This document shows, piece after piece, positions 1-8,721 of a DNA stretch of 64,000 nucleotides. Positions within the stretch are counted from its first letter, which is position 1, and each line of letters opens with the position of its first letter. Origin of the DNA: Hyphomicrobiales bacterium (GTDB lineage: Bacteria; Pseudomonadota; Alphaproteobacteria; Rhizobiales; Rhizobiaceae); assembly GCA_003577315.1 (NCBI GenBank), contig QEVK01000013.1, forward strand, positions 1 to 64,000, in the 5' to 3' direction. Made by a program: the position numbers and the translations under genes. The notes beneath the pieces are model-generated. The model was not told the origin of the DNA. It saw only the letters and a program-made list of their open reading frames with translations, and made no database searches.

Positions 1-21
1 CATTGATTTTCTTGAGATTTC

Positions 22-96
22 TGGAGCGGGCGAAGGGATTCGAACCCTCGACCCCAACCTTGGCAAGGTTGTGCTCTACCCCTGAGCTACACCCGC
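22..96 (-). tRNA. tRNA-Gly (anticodon GCC)
   Basis: Read on the reverse strand, this folds as a full cloverleaf: a seven-pair acceptor stem (GCGGGTG with CGCCCGC, one T-G pair), an anticodon stem CAACC/GGTTG around the loop TTGCCAA, a T arm with the GGTTCGAATCC signature, and an encoded CCA end at 22-24. The loop gives anticodon GCC, so it decodes glycine GGC and GGU. It is 75 nt including CCA. Nothing else is visible between it and the window edge. Confidence 0.96.
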
Positions 97-538
97 TCGT
101 GCGGCAACCGCCGCAAGCCGCGCCTATATGGCCGAACTTACCCGCGATTGCAACAGGAAAAGCAACGCCCATTTCGCGCATCGCAACCGGAACCGGCGGA
201 CGATCGGACGGCGACGATTTCGTGACCGAATGCCGCAAAGCACGCAGGACGACGCGGCGCGGAGAAGCCGTCAGGAGGCATGCGGCGGGGGCGGGGGCGG
301 GGGCGGGGGCGGGGGCGGGGGAGCAGGAGTAGCGGGTGCGGGCGGCGGGGCGGAAGGACGTGAGGGCGAAGAAGGCAATGGCGCTTGGAGCCGCTCGAAA
401 GGGAAACCGGGGAGGCGACGGTCATCGGGGTCGCCCAAGGAGGCAGGCAGCGGCCGGTGCCAGGGGCGGTGACGCGCGGCGCGTTAACCGGATTTTCGGC
501 CGTCTGTCCGATCATGCGCCCGCGGTAGGGTTCCGGAC
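97..538. other. non-coding gap holding a G-run repeat
   Basis: No credible gene lies in this 442-base stretch. The open frames here come from high GC content and run through the repeat at 287-321 on both strands; their translations are low-complexity Gly/Ala/Arg and resemble no family I know. The right part must hold the ribosome binding site of the cyclase that starts at 539, although no strong Shine-Dalgarno sequence is visible. Confidence 0.6.
287..321 (+). repeat. (GGGGGC)n repeat, possible G-quadruplex
   Basis: Six runs of five G separated by single C form five tandem GGGGGC hexamers plus a last G5. Four or more G-runs with one-base loops are the classic pattern for an intramolecular G-quadruplex, here on the plus strand. 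The tract lies between tRNA-Gly and the diguanylate cyclase, outside any supported gene. Such a short unit is also prone to slippage, so copy number may vary between isolates. Confidence 0.85.
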
Positions 539-1741
539 ATGACGGGCGCAGGCTTCATCCTTCTCATCAACCTCGCGGTTGCGGGGCTTTTCTGCGCCAG
601 CTTCGTGCTGATCGCGCTCTATGATCGCCGCTACCGCTCCGCGCGCTGGTTCGCCGCCGCCTATGCGATGGGCATGGCCTATGCGGTGGCCGAGTTCCTC
701 CTGCCGATCTTCACCAACATCAAGGTCGGCGTCTTCGTCGGGCACATGGCCTTCCTCGTCACGCTGATCCTGCTCAATGTCGGGCTGGCGCGGCGCTACG
801 AGATCGAGCCGCCGCGCCTGCTGACGGCGGCGCTCGTCGTCGTCTCGGTCGTCGCCAGCGCCTTTCTCCAGGACATGCCGCGCGGCAGCTTCCTGCGCAA
901 CTTCCTCTATCAGGGTCCCTATTTCCTGATGCAGTCCGTCGGCCTCTCCATCGTGGTGCGGGCTGCCGCCACGCGGCCGGCCGGGCGCAGGCCGGTCGAC
1001 GTCCTCCTCATCGGCTTCCTCGGCCTGAGCGCGCTGCACTATCTGTCGAAGCCGTTCCTGGTCGCCGCGCTCGGCGGCTCGGGCGCGACCCCGCGCGACT
1101 ATATCGGCACCACCTACGCCATGGTCTCGCAATCGATGGGCACGGTGCTGGTGGTGGCGACCGCCCTGCTGCTGCTCGCCATGCTGATCCTCGACATCGT
1201 CAAGGACATCACCGCCCGCTCGGAAACCGATTCGCTGTCGGGCCTGCTCAACCGCCGCGGCTTCGAGGAGCGGCTCAACGACATCGTCGAGCGCCGGCCG
1301 GCGAACGGCATGCCGATCGCGATCGTCATCTGCGACCTCGACCATTTCAAGAAGGTCAACGACACCTGGGGCCACGCCGCCGGCGACAGGGTGATCGCCG
1401 CCTTCGCGGCCACGCTGCGCGAGGTTTCGGCCGGACACCACGTGCTCGGCCGCATCGGCGGCGAGGAATTCGCCGTGCTGCTGCCGGGCAGCAACCTGGC
1501 GGCCGGCCGCCTGTTCGCCGAGACGGTGCGGGCGGCCTTCGCCGGCCGCAGCATCGAGGGCTTCCCGCCGGAGAAATGCTTCACCGCCAGCTTCGGCGTC
1601 GCCGAGATCGCGCCGGGAGAAGCGGCCGCCTCGCTGACGGCGCGGGCCGATGGCGCGCTCTATACGGCCAAGCGTGCCGGGCGCGACTGCGTGCGCGTCA
1701 GCCACACCCGGCGCCAGCCCGGCGCGTTCGGCGCCGCATAG
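539..1741 (+). CDS. membrane-bound diguanylate cyclase (GGDEF)
   Basis: A 400-residue predicted inner-membrane enzyme that makes cyclic di-GMP from two GTP. About 220 N-terminal residues form a series of hydrophobic segments without a recognisable sensor domain, followed by a cytoplasmic GGDEF domain. The domain shows its usual opening (DSLSGLLNRRGFEE), the DLDHFKKVND metal/substrate motif and an active-site GGEEF at 307-311, which is a functional variant of GGDEF. The inhibitory I-site RxxD expected five residues before GGEEF is absent (AGHH is there instead), so product inhibition through that site is unlikely. It stands alone, without an EAL partner or kinase beside it. The ATG at 539 gives a typical short N-terminus before the first membrane span. 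Confidence 0.93.
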   Translation: MTGAGFILLINLAVAGLFCASFVLIALYDRRYRSARWFAAAYAMGMAYAVAEFLLPIFTNIKVGVFVGHMAFLVTLILLNVGLARRYEIEPPRLLTAALVVVSVVASAFLQDMPRGSFLRNFLYQGPYFLMQSVGLSIVVRAAATRPAGRRPVDVLLIGFLGLSALHYLSKPFLVAALGGSGATPRDYIGTTYAMVSQSMGTVLVVATALLLLAMLILDIVKDITARSETDSLSGLLNRRGFEERLNDIVERRPANGMPIAIVICDLDHFKKVNDTWGHAAGDRVIAAFAATLREVSAGHHVLGRIGGEEFAVLLPGSNLAAGRLFAETVRAAFAGRSIEGFPPEKCFTASFGVAEIAPGEAAASLTARADGALYTAKRAGRDCVRVSHTRRQPGAFGAA

Positions 1742-1961
1742 CCGGGACCGGAGCATCTTGCAGTCGGGCGGAATCGCCCGACGTCGCACAAATGCGGCCA
1801 GAACCAATCGACGATGCGGCAGCCCGGACTTGTCCGGGCACCCGCCACTCTGGGCACGGGCGCGTCCCGCGCGGCACCGTTCACGACCTCATCGAAAAGG
1901 TGGTGCGGCCCGGCGCGACCGCGCCCGAAAGCCGGCCGCATGCCTCCGCGGGAGCGGGGCC

Positions 1962-2300
1962 CTACTCGCAGACCAGCGGCGCCTGCGGCACCTCGCCTTC
2001 GCGAAGGCCGTACATGTGGCTGCGCCCGTGCCAGACATAGGGCGGGCGCCAGCAGCGGCGCGCGGGACGGTGCGCGGCGGCCTCCACGTTCTCGGGCTCG
2101 TAATAGGAGCCGGTGAGCTGATAGGCCTCGGCGACGTGGCCCATGCCGACGATGATGCGCTTGTAGCCGGCGGCGCTGTGGATCACCAGATTGCCGAAGC
2201 TGTCGGCGTGGACGCGGTCCCTGCCGTCGCCGGCGGCGGCCGGGGAGGCGGCGAGCAGGACCGCCGCGACGGCGGCGGCAAGGCCGATGGACATGCGCAT
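1962..2300 (-). CDS. small exported protein of unknown function
   Basis: A 112-residue protein starting with a clear Sec signal peptide: MRMS, a hydrophobic stretch of about 17 residues and a cleavage region near ASPAAAG (about residue 23). The mature part of about 90 residues is rich in His, Tyr and Trp and has cysteines near residue 83 and two from the end, so one disulphide is possible. I recognise no domain. It is read divergently from the acetyltransferase at 2474, and the shared gap carries a CtrA-type box. The signal peptide and a plausible stop-to-start frame make it more likely real than a shadow, but its function is unknown. Confidence 0.7.
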   Translation of the reverse strand: MRMSIGLAAAVAAVLLAASPAAAGDGRDRVHADSFGNLVIHSAAGYKRIIVGMGHVAEAYQLTGSYYEPENVEAAAHRPARRCWRPPYVWHGRSHMYGLREGEVPQAPLVCE

Positions 2301-2352
2301 GGCGTTCGCTCCTGTTTTTCGCGAGGCGCCGAAGCACCCTCGAAATCGGAGT

Positions 2353-2377
2353 TTAACGCCTTATTAACCTTTGTTAA
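2353..2377. promoter_or_regulatory. candidate CtrA box (TTAA-N7-TTAAC)
   Basis: The sequence TTAA, seven bases, TTAAC occupies 2353-2368, with a third TTAA at 2374-2377. TTAA-N7-TTAA(C) is the consensus of CtrA, the alphaproteobacterial cell-cycle response regulator. It sits in the 173-bp divergent gap between the exported protein (start 2300) and the acetyltransferase (start 2474), in an AT-rich island within very GC-rich DNA. Assignment is by consensus only. Confidence 0.5.
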
Positions 2378-2473
2378 GAGCCGGCGGGCGTGCGCGCGCC
2401 GCGGTTGGACTATATGGTTAACGCCGCAGCCGGCCGGACCGGCGCGCGGCAAGGAACAGCGAAGGGAAGGACC

Positions 2474-2935
2474 ATGGCCTCCGATCACCAGATCGACATC
2501 TCGCTCCTGCGCCCGGCGGAGGCGCGCGAGCTCGCGCCGCTGCTCGCCGCCTACGCCCAGGCGCTCAAGCGCGGCGCGCCGCGCGCGCCGGACGAGTTCC
2601 ACGCCGAGGCGCTGCTGCGCGACCGCGCGGCCGAGATCATCGGCGCGCGCATCGACGCCGAGCTGGTCGGCTTCGCCATCTTCGCCGACCTTCCCGACCC
2701 CATCTCCGGCCTGCGCACCGGCCAGGTCGACCACCTCTATGTCCATCACGACCACCGCAACAAGGGCATCGCCAAGGCGCTGGTCGACCTGCTCGCCGAC
2801 CAGGCCGAGGACCGCGGCTGGTCGCGGCTCGTTCTCAACGCCCCGCGCCAGCCGGAGGACGGCCGCCGCCTCTACGAGCAGATCGCCGGCCCGGCGGAAT
2901 GGACGTCCTACGTCATCCATTTCGAGGGCAAGTAG
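2474..2935 (+). CDS. GNAT-family N-acetyltransferase
   Basis: A 153-residue acetyl-CoA-dependent acetyltransferase of the GNAT fold. The acetyl-CoA-binding motif A is visible: the strand VDHLYVHHDHRNKGIAKALVDLL contains the R/Q-x-x-G-x-A loop as HRNKGIAKAL. The fold continues with an acidic segment and a C-terminal LYEQIAGPAEWTSYV stretch, typical of small standalone GNAT enzymes. The substrate cannot be read from sequence. I chose the ATG at 2474 because GAAGGGAAGG lies just upstream at 2461-2470; the open frame extends 28 codons further up, but that extension is not GNAT-like. Confidence 0.88.
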   Translation: MASDHQIDISLLRPAEARELAPLLAAYAQALKRGAPRAPDEFHAEALLRDRAAEIIGARIDAELVGFAIFADLPDPISGLRTGQVDHLYVHHDHRNKGIAKALVDLLADQAEDRGWSRLVLNAPRQPEDGRRLYEQIAGPAEWTSYVIHFEGK

Positions 2936-3015
2936 CGGCGCTCCTGCGGGCCGTCCTTCGGGCCGCTCCGGGGGCCGTTGATCTTTCGCCGCGATTGGCG
3001 GTAAGTCTCGCGCCC

Positions 3016-3378
3016 ATGACAGCGAATCCTCGAGCGGGCCGCCGCGCCCTCGATCTCGTGCTGGCCGCCGGCATCGCCCTGGGGCTGACCGCCTGCGTCG
3101 CCGACGGCGGCCAGAGCCCGACCGGCCCCGGGCTCGCCGCCGCGCCGGAAAGGCCGCGCAGCGCCACCTACGATTGCGGCGACGACGGCACCATCACGGT
3201 CGAATCCATGACGAGCGCCGTGCGCCTGGTCGACGCCGAAGGCGCCAGCTACGACCTGCCCGCCTCGCCGCCGACCCAGGCCAACCGCTTCGGCGAAGGC
3301 AATGTCGCGCTCGTCGTCGAGGGCGGCGAGGCGCTGTGGATGAAGGCCGGGCGCGAGCCGATGACCTGCCGGCAGTGA
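3016..3378 (+). CDS. MliC-like small lipoprotein
   Basis: A 120-residue predicted lipoprotein. The lipobox LTAC places the lipidated cysteine at residue 27. The mature domain opens with YDCGDD, has a ...NRFGEGNVAL... centre and ends ALWMKAGREPMTC, so two cysteines bracket an eight-strand-sized domain. That layout (YxC, G-x-Y loop, xxWxKG, final C) matches the MliC/PliC family of membrane-bound C-type lysozyme inhibitors, although the conserved SG-x-x-Y loop is degenerate. A role in protecting peptidoglycan from lysozyme is inference. The start at 3016 gives the shortest complete signal peptide. It is likely its own transcription unit ahead of the sdh promoter. Confidence 0.75.
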   Translation: MTANPRAGRRALDLVLAAGIALGLTACVADGGQSPTGPGLAAAPERPRSATYDCGDDGTITVESMTSAVRLVDAEGASYDLPASPPTQANRFGEGNVALVVEGGEALWMKAGREPMTCRQ

Positions 3379-3479
3379 GTCGCGGCTCCGTTCCGACTTC
3401 AAACGATTGAACCCGACGGCCGCCTCGGCGCGGTTGCGTACATTGCGCTAAACGGGCGGCAAAACTTGGTTTTCCGGCT

Positions 3480-3507
3480 TTGACGCGACGCAAAATCCGC
3501 ATTAGAA
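3480..3507 (+). promoter_or_regulatory. possible sdh promoter
   Basis: TTGACG at 3480-3485 is a good -35 match and TTAGAA at 3502-3507 a weak -10, separated by 16 bases, in the 211-bp gap ahead of sdhC. The region is less GC-rich than its surroundings. This is a consensus match only; the true start may differ. Confidence 0.35.
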
Positions 3508-3589
3508 AGCGGCAGCCATAGGCCGCCGCCAGGACTCGTTCCATCACATCCAAGAGGCTCCGGGGCACGGCCGCGAGATTGGGGGAGCC

Positions 3590-4006
3590 ATGAGCAAATC
3601 CGCAGCCACCCACGCAAGGCCTCGCGCGCGGCCGCTTTCGCCGCATCTGCAGGTCTACCGGCTGATTCCCACCATGGCGATGTCGATCGTCCATCGCATC
3701 ACCGGCGCAGGGCTCTATTTCGGCACGCTGCTCGTCGCCGCCTGGCTGATCGCCGCCGCCACGTCGCGGGAGTGGTTCGACGCGGTCGCCTGGGCCTACG
3801 GCTCCTGGATCGGCCGGCTGGTGCTGCTCGGCTACACCTGGGCCCTGATCCACCACCTCATCGGCGGCCTTCGCCACCTGGTGTGGGACACCGGCGCCGG
3901 CTTCGACAAGCACGCTTCCACCAGGGTGGCCAGGGCGATGCCCTTCGTCTCCGCGGCGCTGACGCTGCTGGTCTGGGTCATCGGCTATCTCGTGCGGGGG
4001 GCATGA
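3590..4006 (+). CDS. sdhC: succinate dehydrogenase cytochrome b556 subunit
   Basis: One of two membrane anchors of respiratory complex II, 138 residues with three hydrophobic spans. The family signature [10 protein letters not shown] is at 14-23, SIVHRITG at 32-39 and [13 protein letters not shown] at 88-100. H89 corresponds to the axial haem-b ligand, and S32/R36 lie in the ubiquinone site in characterised enzymes. GGGGGAG just before the ATG is a strong ribosome binding site. It is the first gene of sdhCDAB, with its stop overlapping the sdhD start in an ATGA, so the two anchors are translationally coupled. Confidence 0.97.
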   Translation: MSKSAATHARPRARPLSPHLQVYRLIPTMAMSIVHRITGAGLYFGTLLVAAWLIAAATSREWFDAVAWAYGSWIGRLVLLGYTWALIHHLIGGLRHLVWDTGAGFDKHASTRVARAMPFVSAALTLLVWVIGYLVRGA

Positions 4007-4407
4007 CCATGAGCGACCCCCACACAACCGATTTCCGCACCCCGGCCTCGCGCGCGCGCGGCCTCGGCTCGGCCAGGGAGGGCACCGGCCATTTCTGGCA
4101 CCAGCGCATGACCGCGGTGGCGCTCGTGCCGCTCACCCTCTTCTTCGTCGGGCTGCTGGTCGCGCTGAGCGACGCCTCCTACGAAGAGGTGCGCGCCACG
4201 CTCGCCAACCCCTTCGTCGCGGTCGTGCTCGGCCTGATGCTCGTCGCCGGGCTCTACCACATGAAGCTCGGCATGCAGGTCATCATCGAGGACTACGTCC
4301 ACGGCAAGCTCCTCAACGTGACGCTGCTGATGCTCAACGTCTTCTTTTCCCTGATCGTGGGCGCGGCTTGCATCTTCGCCCTCCTCAAGATCGCATTCGG
4401 AGGCTGA
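4003..4407 (+). CDS. sdhD: succinate dehydrogenase membrane anchor subunit
   Basis: The second membrane anchor of complex II, 134 residues with three transmembrane spans. The segment [15 protein letters not shown] (84-98) holds the second haem-b histidine (H86) and the D97-Y98 pair that contacts ubiquinone. The start at 4003 overlaps the sdhC stop; an alternative in-frame ATG is at 4009. It ends 4 bases before sdhA. No trait departs from the family. Confidence 0.95.
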   Translation: MTMSDPHTTDFRTPASRARGLGSAREGTGHFWHQRMTAVALVPLTLFFVGLLVALSDASYEEVRATLANPFVAVVLGLMLVAGLYHMKLGMQVIIEDYVHGKLLNVTLLMLNVFFSLIVGAACIFALLKIAFGG

Positions 4408-4411
4408 GGCG

Positions 4412-6259
4412 GTGGCCGAATCCAGAAAGAACCTCACCCGGCCGGCGGTCACCGGCAGCGCCTACACCTATGTCGACCATTCGTTCGACGTCGTCGTCGT
4501 CGGCGCCGGCGGCGCCGGCCTGCGCGCCACGCTCGGCATGGCCGAGCAGGGGCTGAAGACGGCCTGCATCACCAAGGTGTTCCCCACCCGCTCGCACACC
4601 GTCGCCGCCCAGGGCGGCATCGCCGCCTCGCTCAAGAACATGGGGCCGGACCACTGGCAGTGGCACCTCTACGACACCGTCAAGGGCTCCGACTGGCTGG
4701 GCGACGTCGACGCCATGGAGTATCTGGCGCGCGAGGCGCCGGCCGCCGTCTACGAGCTCGAGCATTACGGCGTGCCGTTCTCGCGCACCGAGGACGGGCG
4801 CATCTACCAGCGGCCCTTCGGCGGCCACATGCAGAATTTCGGCGACGGCCCGCCCGTGCAGCGCACCTGCGCGGCCGCCGACCGCACCGGCCACGCCATC
4901 CTGCACACGCTCTACGGCCAGTCGGTCAAGAACAACGCCCAGTTCTTCATCGAGTATTTCGCGCTCGACCTGATCATGACCGACGGGGTCTGCACCGGCG
5001 TCGTGGCGTGGAACCTCGACGACGGCACCATCCACCGCTTCGCGGCCAAGATGGTGGTGCTGGCGACCGGCGGCTACGGCCGCGCCTACTTCTCCGCCAC
5101 CTCGGCCCACACCTGCACCGGCGACGGCAACGGCATGGTCGCGCGCGCGGGCCTGCCCTTGCAGGACATGGAGTTCGTGCAGTTCCACCCCACCGGCATC
5201 TACGGCGCGGGCTGCCTGATCACCGAGGGCGCGCGCGGCGAGGGCGGCTATCTGGTCAATTCCGAGGGCGAGCGCTTCATGGAGCGCTACGCGCCGTCCG
5301 CCAAGGACCTGGCCAGCCGCGACGTGGTCTCGCGCTGCATGACGCTGGAGATCCGCGAGGGACGCGGCGTGGGCCGCAACAAGGACCACATCTTCCTGCA
5401 CCTCGACCATCTCGACCCGGCCGTGCTGCACGAGCGTCTTCCGGGCATCTCCGAGTCGGCGAAAATCTTCGCCGGCGTCGACGTCACCCGCGAGCCGATC
5501 CCGGTGCTGCCGACCGTCCACTACAACATGGGCGGCATCCCGACCAATTACTGGGGCGAGGCGCTGAACGCCGACCACGACCATCCCGAGCGCATCCAGC
5601 CCGGGCTGATGGCGGTGGGCGAGGCCGGCTGCGCCTCGGTCCACGGCGCCAACCGCCTCGGCTCCAACTCGCTGATCGACCTCGTGGTGTTCGGCCGCGC
5701 CGCCGCCATCCGCGCCGGCCAGGTCATCGACCGCAAGAGCGCGATTCCGGCGATCGACGAGCAGGCGGTCGAGAAGATCATGGACCGCTTCGACCGCATC
5801 CGCCACGCCGATGGCTCCACACCCACGGCCGTCTTGCGCGAGAAGATGCAGCGCGCCATGCAGGAGGACGCCGCCGTCTTCCGCATGCAGGAGACGCTGG
5901 AGCAGGGCTGCAAGCGCATCTCGGCGATCTGGGGCGAGCTGAAGGACGTCAAGGTCCACGACCGCTCGATGATCTGGAACTCCGACCTGGTCGAGACGCT
6001 GGAGCTGGAGAACCTGATGGCCTGCGCCATCACCACCGTCTACGGCGCCGAGGCGCGCAAGGAAAGCCGCGGCGCGCATGCCCGCGAGGACTTCTCCGAG
6101 CGCGACGACAAGAACTGGCGCAAGCACACGCTGGCCTGGGTCGACGAGGCGGGCAAGGTCAGGCTCGACTACCGGGCGGTGCATACCGAGACCATGCTGC
6201 CGGTGGACGAAGGCGGCATCGATCCGGCCAAGATCGCGCCGAAGAAGCGCGTCTACTGA
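4412..6259 (+). CDS. sdhA: succinate dehydrogenase flavoprotein subunit
   Basis: The catalytic subunit of complex II; it oxidises succinate to fumarate and reduces a covalently bound FAD on the cytoplasmic face of the membrane. At 615 residues it is full length. The dinucleotide motif GAGGAG is at 31-36, the covalent FAD histidine H62 lies in [12 protein letters not shown], and the proton-shuttle arginine R275 in EGARGEGG; the FAD-closing [14 protein letters not shown] is also present. It starts at GTG (4412), five bases after the sdhD stop, with GGAGGC just upstream. The order C-D-A-B is the usual alphaproteobacterial one. Confidence 0.98.
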   Translation: MAESRKNLTRPAVTGSAYTYVDHSFDVVVVGAGGAGLRATLGMAEQGLKTACITKVFPTRSHTVAAQGGIAASLKNMGPDHWQWHLYDTVKGSDWLGDVDAMEYLAREAPAAVYELEHYGVPFSRTEDGRIYQRPFGGHMQNFGDGPPVQRTCAAADRTGHAILHTLYGQSVKNNAQFFIEYFALDLIMTDGVCTGVVAWNLDDGTIHRFAAKMVVLATGGYGRAYFSATSAHTCTGDGNGMVARAGLPLQDMEFVQFHPTGIYGAGCLITEGARGEGGYLVNSEGERFMERYAPSAKDLASRDVVSRCMTLEIREGRGVGRNKDHIFLHLDHLDPAVLHERLPGISESAKIFAGVDVTREPIPVLPTVHYNMGGIPTNYWGEALNADHDHPERIQPGLMAVGEAGCASVHGANRLGSNSLIDLVVFGRAAAIRAGQVIDRKSAIPAIDEQAVEKIMDRFDRIRHADGSTPTAVLREKMQRAMQEDAAVFRMQETLEQGCKRISAIWGELKDVKVHDRSMIWNSDLVETLELENLMACAITTVYGAEARKESRGAHAREDFSERDDKNWRKHTLAWVDEAGKVRLDYRAVHTETMLPVDEGGIDPAKIAPKKRVY

Positions 6260-6274
6260 TCGGAGGGAAAGACA

Positions 6275-7054
6275 ATGGTTGAGCTCACCCTTCCCGAGAA
6301 CTCGCGCATCAACGAAGGCAAGACCTGGCCGAAGCCCGAGGGCGCGACCAACCTGCGCGAATACCGCATCTACCGCTGGTCGCCCGACGACGACGACAAT
6401 CCGCGCGTCGACACCTATTATGTCGACATGGACGATTGCGGGCCGATGGTGCTCGACGGCCTGCTCTACATCAAGAACAGGATCGACCCGACGCTGACGC
6501 TGCGCCGCTCCTGCCGCGAGGGCATCTGCGGCTCCTGCGCCATGAACATCGACGGCACCAACACGCTGGCCTGCACCAAGGGCGCCGACGAGATCAAGGG
6601 CGCGGTCAGGGTCTATCCGCTGCCGCACATGCCGGTGGTCAAGGACCTCGTGCCGGATTTGACCGTGCCCTATGCCCAGCTTTCCTCGATCCAGCCCTGG
6701 CTTCAGACCGTGTCGCCGGAGCCCGAGAAGGAGTGGCGCCAGAGCCGCGAGGACCGCGAGAAGCTCGACGGCCTCTACGAGTGCATCCTGTGCTTCTGCT
6801 GCCAGACCTCGTGCCCGTCCTACTGGTGGAACGGCGACCGCTATCTCGGCCCGGCCGTGCTGCTCCAGGCCTATCGCTGGCTGATCGACAGCCGCGACGA
6901 GGCGACCGGCGAGCGGCTCGACAACCTGGAAGACCCGTTCCGGCTCTATCGCTGCCACACCATCATGAACTGCACTCAGGCGTGCCCCAAGGGCCTGAAC
7001 CCGGCCAAGGCGATCGCCGAGATCAAGAAGATGATGGTGGCGCGGCGCACCTGA
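6275..7054 (+). CDS. sdhB: succinate dehydrogenase iron-sulfur subunit
   Basis: Carries electrons from FAD to ubiquinone in complex II. All three clusters are present in the 259-residue protein: a 2Fe-2S site at C80, C85, C88 and C100, a 4Fe-4S site at C170, C173, C176 with C237, and a 3Fe-4S site at C180, C227, C233. [13 protein letters not shown] and [12 protein letters not shown] are near-invariant. It is last in the operon; GATCGGAGGG precedes the ATG. The next gene follows after only 14 bases and may be co-transcribed. Confidence 0.98.
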   Translation: MVELTLPENSRINEGKTWPKPEGATNLREYRIYRWSPDDDDNPRVDTYYVDMDDCGPMVLDGLLYIKNRIDPTLTLRRSCREGICGSCAMNIDGTNTLACTKGADEIKGAVRVYPLPHMPVVKDLVPDLTVPYAQLSSIQPWLQTVSPEPEKEWRQSREDREKLDGLYECILCFCCQTSCPSYWWNGDRYLGPAVLLQAYRWLIDSRDEATGERLDNLEDPFRLYRCHTIMNCTQACPKGLNPAKAIAEIKKMMVARRT

Positions 7055-7068
7055 CGGCGCGCCCCGCG

Positions 7069-8064
7069 ATGGCTCCGGCCGGCGGGATCGCCGCGCATTT
7101 CGAGCAGCAGGCCGCCGCCTGCGACGCGCTCGGCTCGCCGTTTACCGGCCGGCGCGTGCTCGCCTGGCCGGGCGATCCGCGCGCCGACGCGCTCGCGCTG
7201 CGCCTGTGCGGCGGCCTGCACCGTCTGGTCATCGAGGAGCGCGATCCGGCGCTCGTCGCGGCCTATCCTGCGAACGGCGTCGACGACGGCGCGCTTTCGG
7301 CGGCCGTGGCCGGCGCGCTGGCGCGGCACGACGAGGCGCTGGCGGCCGGTCTGGATTCGGCGCCGCAGACCAACGAGATCGCGCGCTCGGCGATGCTGCT
7401 GCCCGGCTTCCTCGCGATAGCGCGCGAGACCGGCCTGCCGCTGGCGCTCGCCGAGATCGGGTCGAGCGGCGGGCTCAACCTGCTGTTCGACCGTTTCCTT
7501 TATCGCTACGGCGCGCTGTCGTGGGGCGATCCGGCATCGCCGGTGACGATGGAACCCGAGCTGCGCTCGCCGGCGCTGCCGCTCGCCGGCGACCTCGTCG
7601 TCCATTCGCGGCGGGGCTGCGACATCGCCCCGGTCGACGTCGCCACGGCGGAGGGCCGCACGCGGCTGCGCTCCTATGTCTGGCCGGACCAGGCCGCGCG
7701 GCTGCAACGGCTCGACGGCGCCATCGCGCTGGCGCGGCGTCATCCCTTCTCGCTGGAGACGGCCGACGCCGCCGGTTTCGTGCGGCGTCAGCTCGCGGCG
7801 CGGCCCGGAAATGCCGCCTTCGTCCTCTTCCATTCGATCATGTGGCAGTACCTGCCGCGCGAGACCAAGGACAGCCTTCTCGCCGCTCTGGATGAAGCGG
7901 GCGCGGCGGCGACGCGCGAGGCCCCGATCGCCCGGCTGCGCATGGAGCCGCGCGATCCGAAGGACGGCTTCGCGACGCTCAGCCTGACCCTGTGGCCGGG
8001 CGGCGAGACGCGGCGGCTGGCGAAATGCGACTTCCACGGCCGCTGGATCGAGTGGACTGGCTGA
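7069..8064 (+). CDS. DUF2332 family protein
   Basis: A 331-residue protein I place in DUF2332, a family of unknown function common in rhizobia and actinobacteria. Visible hallmarks are the N-terminal FxxQAAACDALGSPFTGR, a central LAEIGSSGGLNLLFDRFLYRYG, VVHSRRGCDIAPVD and a late LFHSIMWQYLP. The EIGSSGGLNL segment resembles the glycine-rich motif I of Rossmann-fold methyltransferases, so an S-adenosylmethionine enzyme is possible, though I cannot show it. It follows sdhB by 14 bases without a terminator and converges on yciB with a 9-base gap. The ATG at 7069 has only a weak ribosome binding site, which fits read-through translation. Confidence 0.85.
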   Translation: MAPAGGIAAHFEQQAAACDALGSPFTGRRVLAWPGDPRADALALRLCGGLHRLVIEERDPALVAAYPANGVDDGALSAAVAGALARHDEALAAGLDSAPQTNEIARSAMLLPGFLAIARETGLPLALAEIGSSGGLNLLFDRFLYRYGALSWGDPASPVTMEPELRSPALPLAGDLVVHSRRGCDIAPVDVATAEGRTRLRSYVWPDQAARLQRLDGAIALARRHPFSLETADAAGFVRRQLAARPGNAAFVLFHSIMWQYLPRETKDSLLAALDEAGAAATREAPIARLRMEPRDPKDGFATLSLTLWPGGETRRLAKCDFHGRWIEWTG

Positions 8065-8073
8065 GCCGCGCCG

Positions 8074-8721
8074 CTACTCGGCCGGCTTCTCGTCCAGCGA
8101 GTGGCGCATGATCAGCGGCATCTGGGTGAAGGTGAAGACGAGCGTGATCGGCATGATGCCCCACACCTTGAACGCCACCCAGAAATCGGTCGAGAAATTG
8201 CGCCACACCACCTCGTTGGCGACGGCGAGGAAGAAGAAGAACAGCCCCCAGCGCAGCGTGAGCTTGCGCCAGCCCTCGGCGTCGAGCCGGAAGGCGGCGC
8301 CGAACACGTAGCCGAGCAGCGATTTCCCGAACAGCAATCCGCCCAGCAGCACCGCCCCGAACAGCGAGTTGACGATGGTCGGCTTCATCTTGATGAAGAG
8401 ATCGTCCTGAAGCCACAGCGTCAGCGCGCCGAACACGAACACCACCGCGCCCGATACCACCGGCATGACCGGCAGCGAGCGCGTCAGCATCCATGACGCG
8501 GTGAGCGCGATGGCGGTGGCGATCATGAACAGGCCGGTGGCGAGGAAGATCGGCCCGCCGAAGGCGCCGAGCGCCGGCCACTTGCCGATCAGCCATTCGC
8601 CGCGCGCATTGGCGAAGAAGAACACCATGAGCGGCCCGAGCTCCAGCGCCAGCTTGAGGAGCGGGGCGACCTCCTTCTTCTTCGGGTCGGACGGGTCGCG
8701 CTCGAAGATCGGCTCGCTCAT
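8074..8721 (-). CDS. yciB: inner membrane septation protein A family (YciB/IspZ)
   Basis: A 215-residue polytopic membrane protein. After a polar N-terminus come about five hydrophobic segments, with family motifs [29 protein letters not shown] and [16 protein letters not shown]. The family (septation protein A, also called IspZ) is linked to cell division and envelope synthesis in enterobacteria and Shigella. Its start overlaps the ftsY stop in an ATGA, so it is translationally coupled to ftsY in the dapF-mtaB-ftsY-yciB string. This linkage to ftsY is usual in Rhizobiales. Confidence 0.93.
   Translation of the reverse strand: MSEPIFERDPSDPKKKEVAPLLKLALELGPLMVFFFANARGEWLIGKWPALGAFGGPIFLATGLFMIATAIALTASWMLTRSLPVMPVVSGAVVFVFGALTLWLQDDLFIKMKPTIVNSLFGAVLLGGLLFGKSLLGYVFGAAFRLDAEGWRKLTLRWGLFFFFLAVANEVVWRNFSTDFWVAFKVWGIMPITLVFTFTQMPLIMRHSLDEKPAE

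Noticed and set aside
3-515. Small frames through the tRNA and the G-run repeat.
   Set aside because: They depend on the repeat being translated (poly-Gly/Ala or Pro/Arg) and overlap a tRNA gene.
1742-1961. A gene between the cyclase and the exported protein.
   Set aside because: Frames here are short and biased; no ribosome site or family resemblance. I see nothing specific in this gap.
4385-6958. An 857-codon frame antisense to sdhA and sdhB.
   Set aside because: Same reason: a shadow of real genes, with a low-complexity Asp/Val/Ala/Gly composition.
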